DNA of 64,000 bases from Dromiciops gliroides (Eukaryota; Chordata; Mammalia; Microbiotheria; Microbiotheriidae), in NCBI RefSeq assembly GCF_019393635.1, contig NC_057864.1, positions 79,983,882 to 80,047,881 of the forward strand, given 5' to 3'. Below are positions 19,691-33,842 of the stretch, in pieces; position 1 is the stretch's first letter; each line of letters opens with the position of its first letter. Under the pieces are notes generated by a model. The model saw only the letters and a program-made list of their open reading frames with translations. It searched no databases and was not told the origin of the DNA. The position numbers and the translations under genes are program-made.

Positions 19691-21004
19691 CCATCAGCCA
19701 CATAGCTAGTTAATGGCAAAACCTAGACTCAGTGGTCCTGATTCCTGTTTTCTTTTCACCATATAGCATGCTGTCTTCCAGTGAGACTCAGAAAGTGAGT
19801 CTCAGAAAGCTTTCCTTCAATCAAGGGTACAGTTGAGTCCATTCTTTTCCCCATAATCAAGGGACCATTCTAATCATTTAAGTAGGCCATTTAAATTGAA
19901 CCCATGTGATTTTCTAAAAGTAAAGGAAAAGCCATCAATATGATGTCAACTGTGTATCTAAGAGGGCTCTTCTCAGAAAAGGAGCAGTGCCTTTGGCCTC
20001 ATTTGGACCCAGAGTCAGTCCTTGGGAAGCCTAACCCCCAAAGAAAGTAATCAGGGTTTTGTTTTTCCCCTACTCTCTCTGGCTTTTACTCCCAACCTGG
20101 AATACAGTGGAACCATGGAGAAAATATCTACAACAAAACTTAAGTATAATTACTGCCAGTGGTTTGCCCAAAAAAGTGATTAATAGAGTTCATTCTAGAA
20201 AAGTTACTCAGTATGCAAAGTAGATTATAGGTCAGCTATTTATTTCTTCCACCACAAAAGAAATGCTAAAAACACCAAAGACTCATAAAATGCATTAACA
20301 CACACTTAAAGCATAATCTATAACCCATCATGTATCTATACCTCTACATCCCTATACTCTGCAAGAAGACAGGAGCAACTCCCAGAAGACTTATGGGATG
20401 GCTGAATAGATTTCCTCTCAGACTTCACTGACCAACTAGCAACTCAAGGATGCTGTCCTCTGTCTAGCCAGATAGTCATGACTCCTCCTCATGACAGTGG
20501 CTATCTTCTTCTCCAAAAAGGGTACAAGTGCAGAAGCAGGTACGACTTCCTGCTGGGCTATTAGCATCTGAATCAATGGCTCTCAGGCTGAAGAGGTGGT
20601 CACCAAAGCTGGAAAGGTAGAGCTCTCAGGATTCTTGTTAGGGGCCATATGCTCAGGAAAGAAACATGAAGCTGAAGGTAGCCAGGAACTAGAGATTCAA
20701 TCTCACGCTTAACTAGGTAAGCGTATGTTCTTACTGCCGTATGCATGTAGCCAACAGAACGACTGCTGGGGAGAGGTGGGAAGAATGCCTTCCCTCCAGT
20801 AGAAGTCCAAGTGAGAACTGGCAGAATCTCAAGCAACATGTTCCAAAGAAAGAAGAGAAAGGAAGTTGTTTCTACTCAGTTCTTTTTCTAGCCCATTACT
20901 AGGCAGGTCTTCTGGGCTCATTTAGCAAATCTTGAAAAGCTCACCCCACCCTGTCATAAAGACCAAGGTACCAACCAGGAGCCATTGGACATGCATTTCC
21001 TTTT

Positions 21005-21159
21005 TTTTTTTTTTTTTTGCAAGGCAATGAGGGTTAAGTGACTTGCCCAGAGTCACACAGATCTGGGCAAGTGTCTGAGGCTGGATTTGAACTCAGGTAC
21101 TCCTGAATCCGGGGCCGAAGCTTTATCTGCTACACCACCTAGCTGCCCCACCCCCACCC
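21005..21159 (-). repeat. tRNA-derived SINE, minus strand
   Basis: A full-length reversed copy with a C-rich head end. The duplication catgcatttcctttt flanks it (from 20990 and from 21160). Confidence 0.8.
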
Positions 21160-21374
21160 CATGCATTTCCTTTTGCAAAAGAGATAGAACATGTGTGGTG
21201 CATCCAAAGAGTTTAGAGCTCAAGCCAATCCTCACTCATGTTCCATGCAAAGGCCCCTGCTACATCAACCAAAGCCTTTAAGACAGTGGTACTCTATTAT
21301 GCTCTAGACAGGGCCACTTAGACAGACAGACATAGCCTCTGCCTTCTCAGAGTCTAAAATTTAAAAGTTAATAT

Positions 21375-21613
21375 TAGGTGGCAGAGGGGACAGAGGGCTG
21401 GACCTGAAGTCAAGAACACTCATCTCCCTGAGTTCAAATCTGATCTCAGACACTAGCTGTGTGACCCTGGGCAAGTCACTTAGCCCTGTTTGCCTCAGTT
21501 TCCTCATCTGTAATATGATCTGGAGAAGGAAATGACAAACCACTCCAGTATTTTTGCCAAGAAAATCACAAAAGGGATTATGAAGAGTCACACAACAAAA
21601 ACAACTCAACAAC
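21375..21613 (+). repeat. CORE-SINE, long form
   Basis: Same family as 4305-4540, with 'tttgcctcagtttcctcatc' and 'gaaatgacaaaccactccag', ending in an A/C-rich tail. Confidence 0.6.
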
Positions 21614-21668
21614 TACCTAAATGCACAGAAGCAGAAAAGAAAGCTGACCTCAAGAAATATCAAGAAGG

Positions 21669-21830
21669 GAAGGCAACTAGGTGGCACAGTGGATAAAGCA
21701 CCAGTCCTGGATTCAGGAGGACCTGAGTTCAAATCTGGCCTCAGACACTTGACACTTACTAGCTGTGTGACCCTGGGCAAGTTACTTAACCCTCATTGCC
21801 TCCCTCCCCCCCCCCCTCAAAAAAAAATCA
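21669..21830 (+). repeat. tRNA-derived SINE, plus strand
   Basis: A full copy with a C-rich then A-rich tail. The flanks share aagaaatatcaagaag (about 21651 and 21836). Confidence 0.8.
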
Positions 21831-22149
21831 CACAAAGAAATATCAAGAAGTCTAGCATGTGTAAGTACATGAAGGGGAGGAGTTGAAACTAAAGCTGAAA
21901 AGATATTTTGGAGCTACCAATGAGGGGGAAGATAGGAGGCCTTGAATGTCACATTAAGGAATCTGGACTTTATTTGTTAGACCAAGAGGGGCCAGTAAAG
22001 ATTTTTGAGCAGAGAAGTAATATAACCAAAGATGTGCCATTAAGAAGATGACTTTAGCAGAGATATACAAAATGGATTGGGTAGGAGAGAGCTTGGAGTC
22101 AGGAAGACCAGTTAGAAGGCGACTGCAAATAGACCAGATATAATGCATT

Positions 22150-23515
22150 CCATCTTATTCTATTCCTATGGTCACACCCAGAGCTAATTTTTCCATTCAT
22201 TATTGTTATTCCCTTGGCCACTGTGTATATGTCGTTCTAGGGAGCCATTTTACCTTCTCAGAGTCTAGTCTAAAAAAAAAATTAATCACTCTTTCTATCT
22301 TTTATTCCTTCCTCCATTAATCACTCCCCACCCCAACACCTATTGATTATCACTTTAATTCCACTTACAAATTTCTCTGAAGGTACTACGTGACTTCAAA
22401 GTTAAAGCTCTGACTATTTATCGACTGTCCTCAGCCAGAAAGATGCTTTTCTGGATAGATGGCTTCAAAATCATTGCATACATTCTCCACAGCTGTCTAT
22501 ATGTTTTGATCCCCTGGCCTGGGCACCTTTGAACTGCTTTGATTTTTTGCAAAGTCCAGTAAGCACCATTGCACATGCTTGCCAATCTGCCAAGAGTCCT
22601 GGGTTAGTGGGAGAAGGGTGGGAGGGAATGGGCAATCAAGTTTTCACAGCAAGCAGTCTGACTAACCAACAGCTGCAAGTAATTAGCTATTTCAATGTCT
22701 TCTAAAAAATACATGTATATATATATAAAAACCTGAAGAAGTGAATGGCTTCGTGGAATGTTCATGGAAGAGAGCCTGAGCTTGTGATTAAATCACAACC
22801 CTGAGAATCCTGAGTCATAGGTTTGATTCCTGGAAGTGATTTAAAACACTTCACCTTCATCCAACTTTCCTTGATGCAATAAAACACGGGGGGAAGGGAG
22901 GAGCTATTCAGGTAAAATACCAAAAGAAAAGGGAGAGGGAATACAGCCATGGCCAGAGTATATAAAGTTACTGATTAACCAAGATTTTTTTTTGATGATT
23001 GACTAATTTCCCATCAGTACTTCAGTGAGTGATTCTGTGGCATTAGATTCTATTTGACTATAGTGCATCACTTAGAAGATCCACTTGAAAAAAAGAACAA
23101 ATCATATTTAATTCATTCACAAAATAAAAACAACTTCATTTCTTCCCATAAATAGGTTCCTAGTTCTCAAAATAGTTTCAGTTTGCATTGTTAATTCTGA
23201 TTGATTCTGCATTTTCCATTCTAAAAGTTTAAAGTGCTATATAAATGTGCTGTTATACTTAGTAGTAATAATAGTAAATTGCTCTAATTCTTTGCTAATT
23301 TGGATATCTGAAAGTAAGAACATAAGAATTGCTGTATTAGTTCAGTTTCATGTTACTCTAGACTGGGGTTTTGTCTCTGACAGAAAGAGTCAAACATATG
23401 TTATGGTAGGAGTATGGTTGTCCTCCTTGGCATCAATTTCACAGGTTAAAAGTTGCATTCCCATAGCCTTGTTTCCTAGATATGGATCTATCACCCCTGA
23501 ACTTGATCACTTTCT
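22150..23515. other. Intergenic, nothing recognised
   Basis: AT-rich sequence with a short (TA)n near 22710-22725. No coding frame with homology, RNA gene or clear repeat seen. Confidence 0.4.
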
Positions 23516-23518
23516 TTT

Positions 23519-23690
23519 TTTTTTAAAGTGGGGCAATGAGGGTTAAGTGACTTGCCCAGGGTCACACAGCTAATAAGTGTCAAGTGTCTGAGGCCAGATT
23601 TGAACTCAGGTACTCCTGAATCCAGGGCTGGTGCTTTACCCACTGTACCACCTAGCTGCCTCCCCCCACCCATTCTTTTTTTTTTTTTTG
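23519..23690 (-). repeat. tRNA-derived SINE, minus strand
   Basis: A reversed SINE with the flanking repeat gaacttgatcactttc (about 23498 and 23690). Confidence 0.85.
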
Positions 23691-23704
23691 AACTTGATCA
23701 CTTT

Positions 23705-25945
23705 CATCTTTTAAGCTCCTTAACTTCCTTCAAGGTTCAATTCATAGAGTATTTCCAATTGGAGGCCTTCCCTGATTTTTCCCAGTTGTTAAATGCACTC
23801 TCCCTCAAATTATTATGTATCTACATATAATGAGAAATAATCACAAAATCTCTACTATCTCTATGTGCTCTGGCTAGAGCAGGTCCCATGGATCATATGT
23901 GAAACTGAGCTGATGTCCTCTGACTAATTTTAGTAGGCCACAGGTCTTCTGGTTAAGAATCAAAGGAATGATCACTTTGGGATCATGAAGTAATATCTTT
24001 TTGACGAAGAACTTCCCACTAAGGAGATGTAAAAAGGAAAGAAGATTTATGCTTTTGTTCTATCTTTTCCCTTCCTCTATCTATAACATGTATTCAGGAA
24101 TTCCTTATAACTTTCCATGGTGGGAAAGATAGGGATCTCTCATCCCTCACAGCTATAGCAGCTATTCATAAATGGCAGCATGCATATATGCTGTCTAGGC
24201 TAGTAGAATCTAGGGCATGGGGCCCCAATTGCATCTTCTACTTTGTATTTCTTTCCTTGAACACAGGTGACTGAATACTGATGCTGAGATGGAAATTTTC
24301 AAGCTTGTGAGGTCAAGAGGTTGGGAACTTCTGGGTTCCTCAGCTGGTAAAAGCAGAGCTTCAGGAGATGCTCCCCATAACTACTACAAGATGAACCCAA
24401 GTCCTGATCATCCTTGCCACAAGGATATGAACTGATGTCATTGTTCATATGGTGAAGGTGAAATGCCTTTTCAGCATTCTCACTGAGTGTCCCATCTTGT
24501 AGAGTTTTAAGTATCCATAGCCTAGGAGAGCGTAATATGAATTATAGTTATTATTCATGTTTTAAGTCTTCGTCAATGCATACTTATAAATATTTTGTAT
24601 CTTAAGCATCTATTTTGTATGGGGGAAATAAACCACTGTCCTATACTTGTAAACCATTGTACATTGAGTAACTTTCTTTTCCCTTTTCGGGAGACCCTAG
24701 ATATAAATCATACCTAAACTTTAAGTGATTTTTCCTGGAGCTCCAGGATGAGTGTACAAAGAGCTAATGATAGCAAGAAAAGAACATGATCCATTTATTT
24801 CGAGGAAAGGCTAATCTTGGACTGAACCTAGTCTGCTCTCATGAGTCTAGAACTAGGATCCCTTGATAGGAGACATAGTGAGCTGTTAGATATGTATTTA
24901 TTTATATATCAAACCTCTCCTCCCCCCGTAGGTCCTTGGCAGGGCCCCTCATGCCAGGTCCTTGGGGGTAGGGAATATTGTTCATTTAGTACAATGCCCT
25001 GTAAATCCTAAATGCTTTATATATGCCTGTTAGATTGGCTTAGAATTTGTCTAAATCGTCTTCAGAGCTATTTCTATCTTCAGTTTGCCATTCACTACTT
25101 GGTAGTTAATAAATTTCATCATATTCTGAATCTAATTATGTAATAATTCTTCTGATGAAGATTTTAGTTTTATATAATTCCATTGTAACATATTTTATAA
25201 ACTTCTTATGAACCACTGGAGTTTCTTATACAATAGAAAGGCTGTGTTTTTGTTAACTTCGCATTTCCAAAAATGTGGTTAAAAGCTAAGTCACGAGAGA
25301 TTTTTTTTCAAAGTCGCATAGTAGGTGATAGTTTTACTGCATCACGTACAAGTAACTTTATTGCCCTTTCATCTCGTCTTCCACCAATGTAAGATTGCTC
25401 AAGTGATTTTGTGCAAGGTTCTGCCGCCTATTTACATCAGAATTTATTTTTCTTGGACCATATTTTCTTCCTTCTCCTCACCCCCACATTTCTTCCATAT
25501 CTGAAATGCCTTTTTAAGCTCACAGAAGAATGGAATAGATAAAGGGTGGCATGAAAGGAGCTATCTGCCTACTGTCCTCCCTCTTTGGACTGTTCTGTAC
25601 ATCTACTAACTTTCATGCTAAGTTGAGGGGGAAAAGAACAAAAGCAAAAAGAAGCAAAAGCCTTTTTTCCAATTCCACAGAGTTGACTAAGTAGCATGAG
25701 AATACCAGTAAAGCGGGAAGGGGCTTTCAGAAGCTATTTAGTCTGCCCCTTACTTACAGGGAAAACTCCCCTGTATTGTCTCACATAGATGACTTTTCTA
25801 TTCTTAAAGATTGCTAAAAATATAATATAAGGGCAGAATTATTCCTGAAAGAAATCAAACCATTTACCTAATCAGTTAGTACCTGACTCTAAGGCAGCCA
25901 AAGTTTTGGATTCCATCACTATGTATGCCAATTATAATTGTGGTA
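23705..25945. other. Intergenic, nothing recognised
   Basis: About 2.2 kb of AT-rich sequence between PRG4 and its upstream neighbour. It has only short frames without recognisable motifs. Confidence 0.4.
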
Positions 25946-25949
25946 ATAG

Positions 25950-26072
25950 TGGGGAGAGAGAGAAAGAGAGAGAGACAGAAAGTGAGACAGAGAGAGACAG
26001 AGAGAGACAGAGAGACAGAGAATGAGACAGAGAGAGACAGAGAAAGACAGAGAGAGAAGAGAGAGATGGAAA
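25950..26072. repeat. (GA)n/(GACA)n purine-rich microsatellite
   Basis: About 120 bp of gagaga and gagacaga repeats, strongly purine-biased on the plus strand. Confidence 0.9.
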
Positions 26073-27405
26073 GAGGAAATTTATCATAAATGTTTATTTT
26101 TCTTAATACTTTACTCCTTTTGCAGGAAAAGTTATCATCATCAAAACAAGGATTTGAAAAGGCATTTATCAGATCATACTATCCACTAATCACCCAAAGT
26201 CTACATTACATTTTAATATTTTTTCAAGGGTGTGGCCATGTGTATTTTGTCATGACTCAATCAATAAGATGCATACTTCACAATGTCTCTCAGAGACTGT
26301 TTTCCTGTAAATCTTAGCTGTGTTCTTTTTGGACTATTTCCAAAGGCTTCCAACCCACTCTGAATTTCTCAATCCTCAAGTACTTCTAAAAGGTTATCAT
26401 GGTACCCCCTTCACTGTAATTCACTTAATTCATATAAATGTGGTAATTACTCATCAAATTGGCTATTTGAAAAACTGAATTGTAATGTTTTTCTTTGTGC
26501 TGTCATATATTGTGCTTCCCTGAATCTTGTTAGCCATGGTTGTGGGGACAGAGGAACACAGCTGGGTTATGAACTAGGCATGAACTTCAGCAGTTCTATC
26601 TGCACCTGGATTGGAAAGGAATTGGTATTTCTGTAGTCTGGTGATATAAAACAGTACTGAAACATCCTAAATCAATCTGGCTTATCTTTGACCATATTTA
26701 TGCTGGTCAATAATAGAAACATTCTGTCAGAAAACAGGGCAAACAAGAGGAGGCAATCCTCTTGTGTGAAAAGAGGCAAAGGACAGGAATTGGGATCCAA
26801 GAGGGTAACAAAAGCTGGGCTGCATTACTCAAGGTTCTCTAGCTTTTCAAAATCCATAGAACTCAGCTGACATAAAGTCAAATACAAAGATAGGAATTCA
26901 AGTTGGACAGACAGTACTCAAGCAAAGTCTTTCTAAGAGAGAGAACATCAAGCTAGAATGATATTTATCTACCCCCTAAGTATTGTTGATGTAAGGGAAA
27001 TTATTTTTAGGTTTAAGTTGAACCCTGATCAATACCCTTTAATGGTATGGCACCCTAAGCTTTAAATCCAAGGCTTGACTCTTCCTGCCAAATCTTTTAC
27101 ATAAAGACCATACATAGTAAATAGCAAATAGACCCATTTGTCCAAGTTGAGAACAAACAGAAATCAGAAAAGTTATACAGGTGAGAATATACCTACAGTG
27201 AATGAGCTTTCCCATTGGGAGCAAGAATTCTCATTCAAGGTATGTGAGACAACTAAAGCAAAGGCAAAGAAGTTGGAGATTGAGTGATGTGTGTAAGAAA
27301 CAGAGAGAAGACCAATTTGACTGGATCAAAGAATTTGGGAGAAGGAATAGTGTCCAAAGAGGCTGGAAAGGTTGGATCCAGGTTGCAAAGGGCTTAAAAA
27401 TGAAA
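26073..27405. other. Intergenic, nothing recognised
   Basis: No gene or clear repeat seen. Short frames have no motifs. Confidence 0.4.
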
Positions 27406-27409
27406 CAGA

Positions 27410-27562
27410 GGGGCAGCTAAGTGGCGCAGTGGATAGAGCACCAGCCCTGGAGTCAGGAGTACCTGAGTTCAAATCCGACCTCAGATACTTAACACTTACT
27501 AGCTGTGTGACCCTGGGCAAGTCACTTAACCCCAATTGCCTCACCAAAACAACAAAAAAAAA
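27410..27562 (+). repeat. tRNA-derived SINE, plus strand
   Basis: A full copy. The flanks repeat aaaatgaaacaga (about 27397 and 27560). Confidence 0.85.
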
Positions 27563-28659
27563 ATGAAACAGAACAGTTTCTATTTTATCCCAGAAGCAAT
27601 AGGAAACCACTGAAGTTCATTAAGCAGAGCCAAATCTATATTTAAGGAAAAGTACTTTGGCATTAATTAACTCAAGTGCTTAAAAAAAAAATCAAACAAA
27701 CAAAACAACAACAAAAATTTGAGTCAGGGAGTCCAATTAGAATCTAGTAATCTAGGTGAGAATTGATAAGGACCTGAACCAAGGTGGGAGATAGTTGTGT
27801 GAGAGAGGAGAAGAGGCTAGATGTAAAAGATGTTGGGGAAGGAGAAATGGCAAGATTTGGAAACTGACTGGATATGTGGGGTGAGAAGACAATGGGTAAT
27901 TTAAGTTAATGCTGTGAAAGCTCCATGTGTTGATCACTCAGTAGCAAAAGTATTAGAATGGAAAGCTAGAACTCCACAGGCTGTCAAAGATACTGATTTG
28001 TAGGAAGTTTACAGTAAATATTTCATATTCTGTTTCGTATTGGGCCTAGTTAATGCTCTAAGGGGTCATAAAATGGTTTGCCTCTTTTAATCAATTATAA
28101 TTTGGGGGGGATAATTTGCTTTATGGATCTGTTATTTTACTAGCATGGACACATTCTCCATACCTTTTGTGTGGTTCTTATCCACTGTCTTTTCATATAC
28201 CCTCTACAGATCAACCCAGTGAATTATTTTATACTTTTTTCATCATACATTTGCTCTCTAACCTTTGTTTAACTTCACTAGCTTCACAACTAACAGGAAA
28301 ATGGCCTTTTAACTCATTCATGATAGAAATCAGTTGTTTATGTAAGATAGGGCAATCTTATAAATCAGAAGGAGAGTGAGATTCCATGGATTTTCTAAGA
28401 GTGAGCTAGCCCAATAAAAATACAATCACACACTGCTGCTTAAATAACTTCAGACAGTTTACCACAGTATCATTTTCTTTGTTCTGATCAAAATAACAAT
28501 ACAGGTTCACATTGCCATATATCATAAAGCATCCATCACTGATTATATTATTACAGAGTAGCATGCATATATTGGTGGGTTAAGATGCTTCATGTTTGTT
28601 TCTCCTGATCTGATGAAGTAATTAAAATATAACTGAAGGCTTGATTAAAAATAATTTCA

Positions 28660-28793
28660 GGGGTGCAGCTAGATGGCACCGGCTCTGGATTCAGGAAGAT
28701 CTGAGTTCAAATTTGGCCTCAGACACTTGACACTTACTAGCTGTGTGACCCTGGGCAAGTTACTTAACCCCAATTGCCTCACCAAAAATAAAA
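28660..28793 (+). repeat. tRNA-derived SINE with a shortened head
   Basis: A recognisable copy missing part of the head between gcagctagatggcac and cggctctgg. Confidence 0.75.
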
Positions 28794-29144
28794 TAATTTC
28801 AGGAATATTGTTGCAGATTTTAAAGAAAATAAGTTTATGTCTTAATGAGACAAATCATTGTACAGGTATGGGTTCATTTATTAGCTTTGGCTAAAACAGC
28901 TCAGGGTTGCTCTGGTTTCCAACCTCTATCTTACAGTTACCTTACTTGCATTTCAAGGAGTGGTGCTTTGTCCTAGAATTTTGAGATTTGGAAAAGATCT
29001 ACACTCACTTTATCTACATTATTCATAATTTTGTAGATAAAATTGAGGGTATTATGATTCGTTGATTTGAGATTCCAATTATTTCCTGCTTACATCTGTG
29101 AACATGGAAAATCAATTAAAATCTGTTTTAATTAGGGGATGGTG

Positions 29145-29750
29145 AAATTGGCTGTTGTCCTTCATTTTCAAAGAGGACCAAAATGACATCACTATGTTGG
29201 AGTCAAAGTATAGTGTGTCCGACTATGGCTGATCAGACCAATGAGTTTAGAAGTCTCTACCACAGGTCAGACACATAGTCCATATGAATATTTGGAGTGG
29301 AAAGGCCCTTAAATTTGTTCATCTCCTACTTCTTTTGAGCTACTGTAATTGTGCTTCACTCATAAAGCACAGAGCCTTCTGTGATGGGCACATCAAGCTA
29401 GGCAGTTCAATGTCTCCCATGTTTCATAATGGATTTCAAAGTTCTTCAGAGAGAACTTGATAGTGTCCTTGTACTGCTTCTTCTGAGTGCCTTCCTTGTG
29501 TGATTTCTCTGTAAAATAGGTTTTTTAGACAAAAGTACATTTGGCATTTGAACAATGTGGCCAACCCATCAGAGTTGTGCTCTCTGTAGTAGAATTTGAA
29601 TGCTTAGCAGTTTAGCTAGAGAAAAGATCTCAGTGTCTGGTACCTTATCTTACCAGGTAATCTTCATAATTTTCCTAATTCACATAGAAGTGATTCAGTT
29701 TCCTGGAATAGCTCTGGTAGACTTTCCAGGAGTTGTACAAATGTTTTAGT
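29145..29750 (-). mobile_element. Degenerate LINE remnant (RTE/CR1-like suspected)
   Basis: On the minus strand around 29430-29500 a broken frame reads like the Gly/Lys-rich stretch near the end of non-LTR reverse transcriptases (QKKQYKDTIKFSLKNF). The plus start 'gtccttcattttcaaagagg' is shared with related copies at 18487 and 41650. No intact protein. Confidence 0.45.
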
Positions 29751-30011
29751 GGAAACAAACACAAATTAAAAGATCTTGTTCTAATTTGGACAGTACCACT
29801 AATCTGTTACATTAGGTAGGTCAATTAACTTTCCTGTGCATTTTATTTCTTCTTCTATCAAATGAAGCTAATAAAAGCTGTCCAATCTAATTCAGAGAAT
29901 CATCTTAAAGATAAAATAAAGCAATTGGACATCAGTAAGCGAGTAGGCTTAATAGAGAGGAGAGAGGATGGACCAGAAATGGGAAGGTTATGAAGATAGG
30001 TGTTGTGTGTG

Positions 30012-30108
30012 TGTTTTGTTTTGTTTTGTTTTGTTTTTGCAGGGCAATGGGGGTTAAGTGACTTGCCCAGGGTCACACAGCTAGTAAGTGTCAAGTGTCT
30101 GAGGCCGA
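30012..30108 (-). repeat. Truncated tRNA-derived SINE
   Basis: Only the 3' half is present, from 'gcagggcaatgggggttaag' to 'aagtgtctgaggccg', after a TTTTG-rich tail. Confidence 0.75.
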
Positions 30109-31519
30109 CAACAACAAAAAGCCCCCTCAAAACCCAGGGGAATTTTTCACAAAAACGAAGATGAGATCATGGTACTATATCTAAGTGGAAGATAGTTGGA
30201 GATAAAAGGCTGAAGCTTGGGAGAGAGGTCTTTGTGGAAGATAGAGATTTGAGAATCATAGCATAGAAGTGATCACTGGCTCAGGCCATAGGAGATGAGT
30301 CACCAAGAGACAGAGTGCAGATAAAGAATAAGCAGGCCAAGAAAAAAACAAACTGTGGGGAACACCAACATTTAGTAAATGAGAAAAGAGAGAAGTTCCC
30401 ATAATGGAAACAGAAATAGTCATCAGTAGGAGAACCAGGATAGTATAGATAGATAGAACCAGGAAAGAACCTGTGATAGTAGAGTTTTCAATATGATATT
30501 CCATTTCCTTGAAACCCATTCTCCTCTTAATCTCACCCAACTGGGTTTCCAATCCCACCACCATAGTGACCAGAAAGACCAGTCTTTGAAACACCAGATC
30601 CTTATCCTCATTTTCCTTTCTATAGTTTTTGACACTGATATTAACCACTTCTCTACATGGATACTTTCAGCTTCAGAGACATCATATTCCTATGAGTCCC
30701 CTACCTCTTTGGCAGATCCTTCTTCATTTTCTTCATAGGTTCCTCATTTTTCTGGCCAAGAGTTTGTCCTTGGTCCCCTCTCCTCCTCTCTCTCTGTTTT
30801 TTCTAACAGTCTTGTTCACTTCCAAGGTGTCAAATACAAACTCTTTGTGAATGACTCCCAAATTTGAACCTCCTTCCTTGACCTAAGTTTCTAAGCCCCA
30901 TCACTTCATTTCTACCTGCCTACAGGACATTTCTACTTGGATGTCCTTCCAGGACCTCAAATTAAGCAAATCCCAGCCAGAGCTCATTACTTTCCCCCTA
31001 ACTCTTCTCCTCATTTTATTATTGTGATTTGTGAACTGCCATTCAACTGGTCTCCGATGCTCGTGATGTTGGGGTTATCTCTGATTCTTCCCTTTTTCTC
31101 ATCTCTCCTATCTATTTAGCAAGTATCATCCATTCTACCTCCTTATTATCTTTCCTCTTCATCCCTTCCTCTCTATTCCCACAGTCTTTCCCTAATATCA
31201 GCTATCATTGTCAGTAAAACCGCAAGTACTTATTAAGCGTCTACTATGCCCTACAAATAATATTCCCAAATGGATTATTACAATAGAGTCATTTTAGGAC
31301 TCTTACCTTTTTCCATTCTTTCCTCCTATAATCCAGCCTTCCTAACACTTCCAGAATATATTTTCATGTATATGGTTCTAGTCATGACATTATTATGTTC
31401 AAAAATCTGTGGCTCACTATTGCCTTCATAGGAAAGGTTCAAACATCTCTGGTATTCATTGATCTCCATGAGCTGGTACCACCCTACCTTTTTAACCTTA
31501 TCTCATTTTATTCCTCTGA

Positions 31520-31785
31520 ATGGGAAGACAGCTTGGTGGCACAGTAGATAAGGTGCTGCATCTAGAGTCAGAAAGACCTGAGTTAAAATGCAGCTTCAAA
31601 AACTTCCTAGTTTTGTGACTCTGGGTAAGCCTCTGTTTCCTCACCTGTAAAATGGAGATAATAATAAAGCACCTGCCTCCTGGAGTGGTTATGAGGATCA
31701 AATGAGATAACAGTGTAAAGTTCTTAATGTAGTGCCTGCCATATAGTAGGCACTTGATAAATGCTGGTTTCCTTCCCTTTTTTTC
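31520..31785 (+). repeat. MIR/CORE-SINE
   Basis: A tRNA-like head 'cagcttggtggcacagtaga', then 'cctctgtttcctcacctgta' and the end 'tagtaggcacttgataaatg'. Confidence 0.6.
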
Positions 31786-32837
31786 ATGTACTCTATGTTC
31801 TAGTCGAACTGGAAAACTCTGTTTCCTGAATATAAAATGTCCTCTTACACTGTCAGATCTTTGCTCAGGCAAATTCCTGAATTACTCTTCCTTCTCTCTG
31901 CCTGTTAAATTTCTACCCACCCCTTAAAGCCCAACTCCAGTGTCATCTCCTTCAACCCTTTTAGGAAGTTTTATTTAATCCTTCCAGTTGGTAAGTACTA
32001 CCTTCTAGGACTTTGGAACTTTGTTGAGTTGCTTTCTAGTGCATTTATCCTGGAATATCATATACTAAATCTCTCTGTCTTAATATCTTATTCCCCTATT
32101 AGGCCCCTGAGGGCAGGGGCCTTATTTTATCTAAACATTACATCTGTCCCATTATCTAGCACAGTGCTTGGTACACAGTAGGTGTTTAGTAAATATTTGT
32201 CTTTGATTTATAATGTACCTAGCCTTTTAAAGATCTAACTGATGGAGCTTAATTATTTTCCATGACTGTCTACTAGCAGCCTGGACCATCAAAACATAGG
32301 ACACAGGGAGTCAGGAGACCTGGAATATGGTATTAGTTATTAATAAAGGTTTCATTCATTCATTAAGGTATTCATACATTCATTCACCAGTTACATGACT
32401 TTGAACAAGTCACTTGGCCTCTCTGGGCCTAAGTTCTTCATCTATAAAATGAGAATTGAAATAGATGATCTCTAAGGCTCTTTTTTTACTTTGTGACTAC
32501 ATATGATTCTATGAATTCACCATACCTTAGGGATTTCTCATTCTTGAATCAATAAGATCAACTATGATCAATATACTCTGTTTACTGAGGCAGGAAACCA
32601 TGCATACAGAGATATAAATATGATACAATATATTCATGTTATATATGTATTCAAATAACATATGTGTATATATAAAGGAATATATATCTAGACATGCATT
32701 CATATGTGTGTACATCAATAAAATCTTCCCTAGTCTTTTTATATTTGTAGAAACTCCTTCCTTTGAGGCAGGCAGGCAGACAGATAGGTAAATAGGTACA
32801 TGGGTAGGTAAGTAGGTAGATGTTTCCCTGAAACCTT

Positions 32838-33125
32838 CCCTTTGTAATTTCTTATGGCACAATAATATTCCGTTACATTCATATGCCACAATTTGTTTAC
32901 CCATTCCCCAACTGATTATCATACTTTCCAGTTCTTTGCCAATATAAAAAGAGCTACTATAAATATTTTTGTACATATGGCTTCTTTCCCCCCTCTGTGG
33001 ATTTCTTTGAGGTATAGTGGTTGGTAGTGTTGAGTTAAAAGGTATATACAGTTTAGTAACTTTGGAGGCATAGTTCCAGATTGCTTTCCAGAAGGGTTGG
33101 ATCAATTCATAACTCTCAAGAAGTT
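32838..33125 (-). mobile_element. L1 3'-end remnant, minus strand
   Basis: 'acaataatattccgttacat', 'tttacccattccccaactga' and 'cagattgctttccagaaggg' resemble the reverse complement of mammalian L1 3' ends. No reading frame survives. Confidence 0.55.
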
Positions 33126-33135
33126 TATATTCTTT

Positions 33136-33281
33136 TTTATTTTCTTTTTTTTGGCGGAGGCAATGAAGGTTAAGTGACTTGCCCAGGGTCACACAGCTAC
33201 TAAGTCTCAAATGTCTGAGGCCAGATTTGAACTCAGGTCCTCCTGAATCCAGGGTCAGTGCTTTATCCACCTAGCTGCCCC
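33136..33281 (-). repeat. tRNA-derived SINE, minus strand
   Basis: A reversed full-length copy ending ccacctagctgcccc. It sits just beside the L1 remnant. Confidence 0.8.
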
Positions 33282-33602
33282 AAGGAGCTTATAGTCTAAT
33301 GGAAGAAGACAACATATAAAGGAGGTCTGGAAATGGGGTGAGTAAGTGGGAAGTGTATGGTGACATGGTAAGAGCCTAGAAATAGGAGTATAGCAGAGGA
33401 CTGGATAAGGGCAATGAAAGACCAAAGCTGGCCTATCATATCCCAGAGTAGTTGAAAAATAGGAGACCAAAGTTCCAGTGGGGAAGAAGTGGATATCATG
33501 GGGGCAGCACAGGGAAGTGTCCCAGAATTTCAGTGGAGGCTAGGATGCAAGCAGGACAAGGCAAAAGATCCTTTCCAGCTATAAATGTATAATCCTATGA
33601 AC

Positions 33603-33842
33603 TCTTTAGGTGGAGCATTGAATAGAGCACTGGGCCTGGAGTTCCGAAGACCCAATGTTCAAATGTGACTTCAGACACTTACTAGCTGTGTGACCCTGGG
33701 CAAGTTGCTTAACCCTGTTTGCCTCAGTTCCTTCATCTGTAAAATGAGCTGGAGAAGGAAATGGCAAGCCACTCCAGTATCTCTGCCAAGAAAACCCCAG
33801 GGCCTGAAGAGTTGGACATGACTAAAGCATCTGAACAATAAA
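33603..33842 (+). repeat. CORE-SINE, long form
   Basis: Same family as 4305-4540, with 'ctggagaaggaaatggcaag' and 'cctgaagagttggacatgac' near the end. Confidence 0.6.

Noticed and set aside
25950..26072. CRISPR-like regular repeats
   Set aside because: This is a GA-rich microsatellite without spacer structure in a vertebrate genome.
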